Shown here piece after piece: positions 37,510 through 40,000 of a stretch of DNA of 40,000 nucleotides. The stretch is from Prorocentrum cordatum. Its lineage: Eukaryota > Sar > Dinophyceae > Prorocentrales > Prorocentraceae. How positions within the stretch are numbered: the first letter of the stretch is position 1; each line of letters opens with the position of its first letter. A program made the position numbers and the translations under genes. The stretch lies in assembly GCA_963575745.1 (NCBI GenBank), contig CAUYUJ010007486.1:1-40000 (forward strand), written 5' to 3'. The notes beneath the pieces were generated by a model. The model did no database searches, was not told the origin of the DNA, and was given only the letters and a program-made list of their open reading frames with translations.

Positions 37510-37920
37510 CCCCGGCACCACCTGGGGCCAGACCTGAGGAGAGCGCTGTCCTGACAGTTGGTTCATCCTTTGGCAGGTCGCCGTTGTTCCCCCAGCATGT
37601 CCGCCCCTGCTACCCCGGTTGACACTCGCATCTTTGTGCCCCCGTCCTTCGCGATGGATAAGCTGCCCGCGTTGTCACTACCCGGGGCCGGACCTGTGGT
37701 GAGCGCTGTACTGTCAAGTGGTTCATCTTTTGGCAGACCCCGTTGTTCCCCCCATCAGGTCCGCCCTTGCTACCTCGGTTGACGCTCGCATCTTTGCGCC
37801 CCCGTCCCCCGTGACGGATAAGCTGCCCGCGTTGTACGCCGACGACTCGGTTGTCTCGCCTCCCACAACGGACGCCGCCTTCGAGCCCTTGCTACTGCTA
37901 GTGGTATATCCTTTGGCAGT
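37510..37920. repeat. 160-bp tandem duplication with a third partial copy
   Basis: Shared words: GACCTG-GGAGCGCTGT-CTG-CA, GGTTCATC-TTTGGCAG, CGTTGTTCCCCC, GTCCGCCC-TGCTACC, GTTGAC-CTCGCATCTTTG and GATAAGCTGCCCGCGTTGT. Copy one is about 37510-37675 and copy two about 37690-37835. A third start (TATATCCTTTGGCAGTGTTC) is at about 37904. Confidence 0.85.
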
Positions 37921-38487
37921 GTTCTCGGCCCCCCCGCCTGGTGGCCCGTGGAGCTCGCCCAACGCTTGCAGCTGCACCCCCCCGGCTTCAGAGCCAGGCT
38001 GTTGCAGGTTGTGGATTCGGAAGACAGGGACGGAAGACAGGGTCGACTTTTCCTGCATAGGTCGGTCGCTCCTGCCCGAGCACTTCCAGGAGTCCTTGTG
38101 AGTGGGGCGTTCCTCGGTTCCCCCCCTTTTTTGTCCTCGCGCGCCCTCGCGCCCGTCGCCTTTCCCCGCTCCTTCGCCTCCTCGTCGTGTTGGACGGTGC
38201 GGCCTCACTGGCCCTCTGTGCTGCCACAGCGCGGCGTGTCCCACGCCGTTACGAGCTGGTCGGTACGGACTGAGCTGGCGCCACTGTGCGACTCCTCCTC
38301 CGTCAGTTTTCTTCTGATGCCCGCGTCCCCGTTTCCGGGTCGCTTGCATTTTAATGGGGGGCATTTTGTCCCTGGCACGTGCACTTGTTGCGTCGGCCTA
38401 TGTGCCGTCGTTGCTAATTATCTCACCCTGTGCCCCAGCCGAGACCGCCCCGCTGCCTGGATCTGTCCTTGAAGCCGCCATTTTTTC

Positions 38488-38498
<11 letters not shown>
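37921..38498. other. No gene or repeat recognised
   Basis: GC-rich sequence passing into T-rich sequence before the TA run. Open frames exist in both directions without recognisable domains. Confidence 0.45.

Positions 38499-38555
<57 letters not shown>
38499..38555. repeat. (TA)n microsatellite
   Basis: About 28 TA dinucleotides without interruption. Confidence 0.97.
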
Positions 38556-38558
<3 letters not shown>

Positions 38559-38566
38559 AACAACAA

Positions 38567-38567
<1 letters not shown>

Positions 38568-38652
<85 letters not shown>
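38568..38652 (+). repeat. Poly(A) tract, 85 bases with one C
   Basis: About 41 A, a C at 38609, then 43 A, preceded by CAACAACAAC. In orientation it could be the tail of a plus-strand retroposed transcript ending near 38567, but no matching retrocopy body or target duplication was identified. Such lengths are also prone to assembly error. Confidence 0.85.
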
Positions 38653-38653
<1 letters not shown>

Positions 38654-38825
38654 GATGTCCAGGCAAGTTGAAGAGATCAGGGAAGTGGGGGGAGCAACGA
38701 GAAGGACAGCCGATCCGTGCAAAGGATGAGGCGGAAGAGGAGGCCAGATGGATAGATGAGGGGGTGGCGAGGAACCGAGCGAAGGAGGGATGAGGAGAAT
38801 GATGACGCTGGGTGGATGGTTGAAT
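38653..38825. other. Purine-rich spacer
   Basis: G/A-rich sequence (GAAGAGATCAGGGAAGTGGGG and similar). Its minus strand carries only the continuation of homopolymer-driven frames. Confidence 0.5.
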
Positions 38826-39258
38826 GCCGTTCGGATGCCTCTTGGAAGCCTTTTTGAAAGCCTCTTCGGGCGTCTTGGGGGTCTCTTGGCGGTCAATGGG
38901 GGTTTTTGGGCGTCTTGGGGGGTGCTTCGGGGGGCCTCTTGAGGCCGCTTGGGATCCTCTTGGGGCCCTCTTGGGGGCCTCTTGGAGGCCTCTTGGGGCC
39001 ATCTTGGCGCCTTTGGGGGCCTCCTGGGCGCCCTTTGGGGCCATCTTGGAAGCGATCGATCAAAGAAGGGGGGGTCCCTAATTAACCCTGCCCTTCGGGA
39101 GCTCCCAAAATAGCCGCCTGGACCCCTCTTGGGGCGTTCTTGGAGCGCTCTTGGGCGCTCTTGGGGCCGTCTTGGGGCCCTCTTGGGCCCGTCTTGGGGC
39201 CTCCTTGGCCCCTCTTGGGGCCATTTTGAGGCCTCAGATGGCCATCGGGAGCGAAAAG
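38826..39258. repeat. Second CTTGG-phased array, left part
   Basis: Units CTCTTGGGGGC, CTCTTGGAGGC and GCCATCTTGG, the same family as 9786-10440 and in the same orientation, with more G-run variants. A short non-repeat segment (GATCAAAGAAGG, CCTAATTAACCC) interrupts at about 39055-39120. Confidence 0.88.
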
Positions 39259-39306
39259 GCGAGAAGCCGAAAATCATTGGTTTCCCTTCGGTTTTCGAAG
39301 GATTTT
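39259..39306. repeat. AT-rich core, inverted copy
   Basis: GAAAATCATTGGTTTCCCTT and GGTTTTCGAAGGATTTTGGC are the reverse complement of the core at 10163-10204 with a few changes, although the flanking CTTGG units point the same way in both arrays. Confidence 0.75.
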
Positions 39307-39500
39307 GGCTTCTTGGGGGGCCTCCTTGGGGAGATAATTTGCCTCTTGGAGCTGTCTTGGAGCGTTCTGAGAGCGTCTTGGAGCATCTTCGGAGCCATCT
39401 TGCGGCATTTTAGGCTATCTTGAGCCATCTTGGAAGTCATCTTGGACTATCCGAGGCGTTCATCGAGCCTTCCTGGGCCATCTTGGACACTCTGACCGCT
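39307..39500. repeat. Second CTTGG-phased array, right part
   Basis: Units GTCTTGGAGC, ATCTTGAGCC and ATCTTGGACAC; more diverged and ending at about 39490. Confidence 0.75.
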
Positions 39501-39539
39501 CGCGACCGGGCCCGTCCAGGTCCAGGGGAGGGGGTTAGG

Positions 39540-39635
39540 GGGAGGGGTAAGCCCCTCCCCGAAGGGGAAGAAGGGAAGATGGAAGAGGAAACTCCCTCAA
39601 CCACCTACGCCCAGAGGGCTGGTGGGATTGGGTGT
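39540..39635. repeat. Dispersed module M5, copy 2
   Basis: CCCCTCCCCGAAGGGGAAGAA, GGGAAGATGGAAGAGG, ACCTACGCCCAGAGGGCTGG and TGGGATTGGG, in line with 7026-7125. Here it separates the CTTGG array from the satellite; at 7026 it follows M1/M2. Confidence 0.82.
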
Positions 39636-39649
39636 TTTAGGACGCATTC

Positions 39650-40000
39650 GGACGGTCCCACTGGGGGCTTCGGTGGAGTTCCCTATGTGGCCACGAAACG
39701 CTGTACTGAGTGGGGGGGACGCATGTGGACGGTGGCACTGGGGCCTTCGGTGGAGCTCCCTATGGGGCCACGAAACGCTGTACTGGGGGGGACGCATGTG
39801 GACGGTGGCACTGGGGCCTTCGGTGGAGCTCTTTATGGGGCCACGAAACGCTGTACTGAGGGGGGACGCATGTGGACGGTAGCACTGGGGTCTTCGGTGG
39901 AGCTCCCCATGGGGCCACGAAACGCTGTACTGAGTGGGGGGGACGCATGTGGACGTTGGCACTGGGGCCTTCGGTGGAGCTCCCTATGGGGCCACGAAAC
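39650..40000. repeat. 72-77-bp tandem satellite, shortened form of the ~90-bp family
   Basis: Five copies of CTTCGGTGGAGCTCC-TATGGGGCCACGAAACG, each followed by CTGTACTGAG and GGACGCATGTGGAC-GTGGCACTGGGG. Successive GCATGTG marks lie at about 39721, 39793, 39868 and 39945. The core matches 3365-4120; the joint between units is different and shorter. The array runs off the window end. Confidence 0.93.

Noticed and set aside
39500-39560. Telomere-like GGTTAGGG word
   Set aside because: Single occurrence in a G-run, not a TTTAGGG repeat array.

Overview
The window looks like repeat-dense nuclear DNA of a photosynthetic dinoflagellate, possibly from the Symbiodinium/Suessiales side. Four things point there. 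(1) A degenerate tandem pair of dinoflagellate spliced-leader relicts lies at 25234-25269. (2) A light-harvesting chlorophyll a/c polyprotein gene occupies 32.3-33.5 kb. (3) A non-LTR retrotransposon carries a C5-cytosine DNA methyltransferase, an arrangement reported from Symbiodinium. (4) The DNA is GC-rich and mostly satellites and dead retroelements. I see no intact conventional single-copy host gene, no rRNA, no convincing tRNA and no CRISPR.

Layout. 0-8.6 kb is satellite DNA: a 102-bp array (351-1745), a ~90-bp array (2675-4120), triplet and GT microsatellites, a foldback repeat (5358-5580), and several dispersed modules that recur in different orders, two of them again at 39.5-40 kb. 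8.8-9.8 kb is a possible degenerate SF1 helicase fragment. 9.8-10.8 kb is a CTTGG-phased short-unit array. 10.8 to at least 23.7 kb is one plus-strand LINE-type element in the order ORF1-like, C5-MTase, APE endonuclease, RT, zinc fingers, RNase H, C-terminal domain, broken by many frameshifts and three in-frame stops. 23.7-25.1 kb is its probable 3' noncoding region.

At 25.2-33.5 kb lies an apparent retrogene of a light-harvesting (LHC) polyprotein. It has two relict spliced leaders, a short leader, an ATG and an Ala-rich N-terminus. It is split by a 6.8-kb minus-strand Ty1/copia element (25454-32272) with 186-bp LTRs, a 5-bp target duplication, a primer-binding site, Gag, protease, a DD35E integrase and RNase H, but without the RT YVDD region. 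The host reading frame is continuous across the insertion once one target-site copy is discounted. The LHC units themselves are degenerate.

33.5-35.2 kb holds an uncharacterised Pro/Asp-rich reading region whose C-terminus resembles the LINE C-terminal domain. 35.2-38.5 kb is a mosaic of Thr-Pro-coding duplications, a 236-bp tandem duplication with a recurring hairpin, and a 160-bp duplication. 38.5-38.65 kb is (TA)n followed by poly(A). 38.8-40 kb returns to the CTTGG array, a shared module and the satellite seen at 2.7-4.1 kb.

The biology is layered retroposition: satellites, a methyltransferase-bearing LINE, an mRNA-derived LHC copy, and a later copia insertion into that copy. Reading-frame breaks are so frequent that sequencing error cannot be separated from decay by inspection alone.
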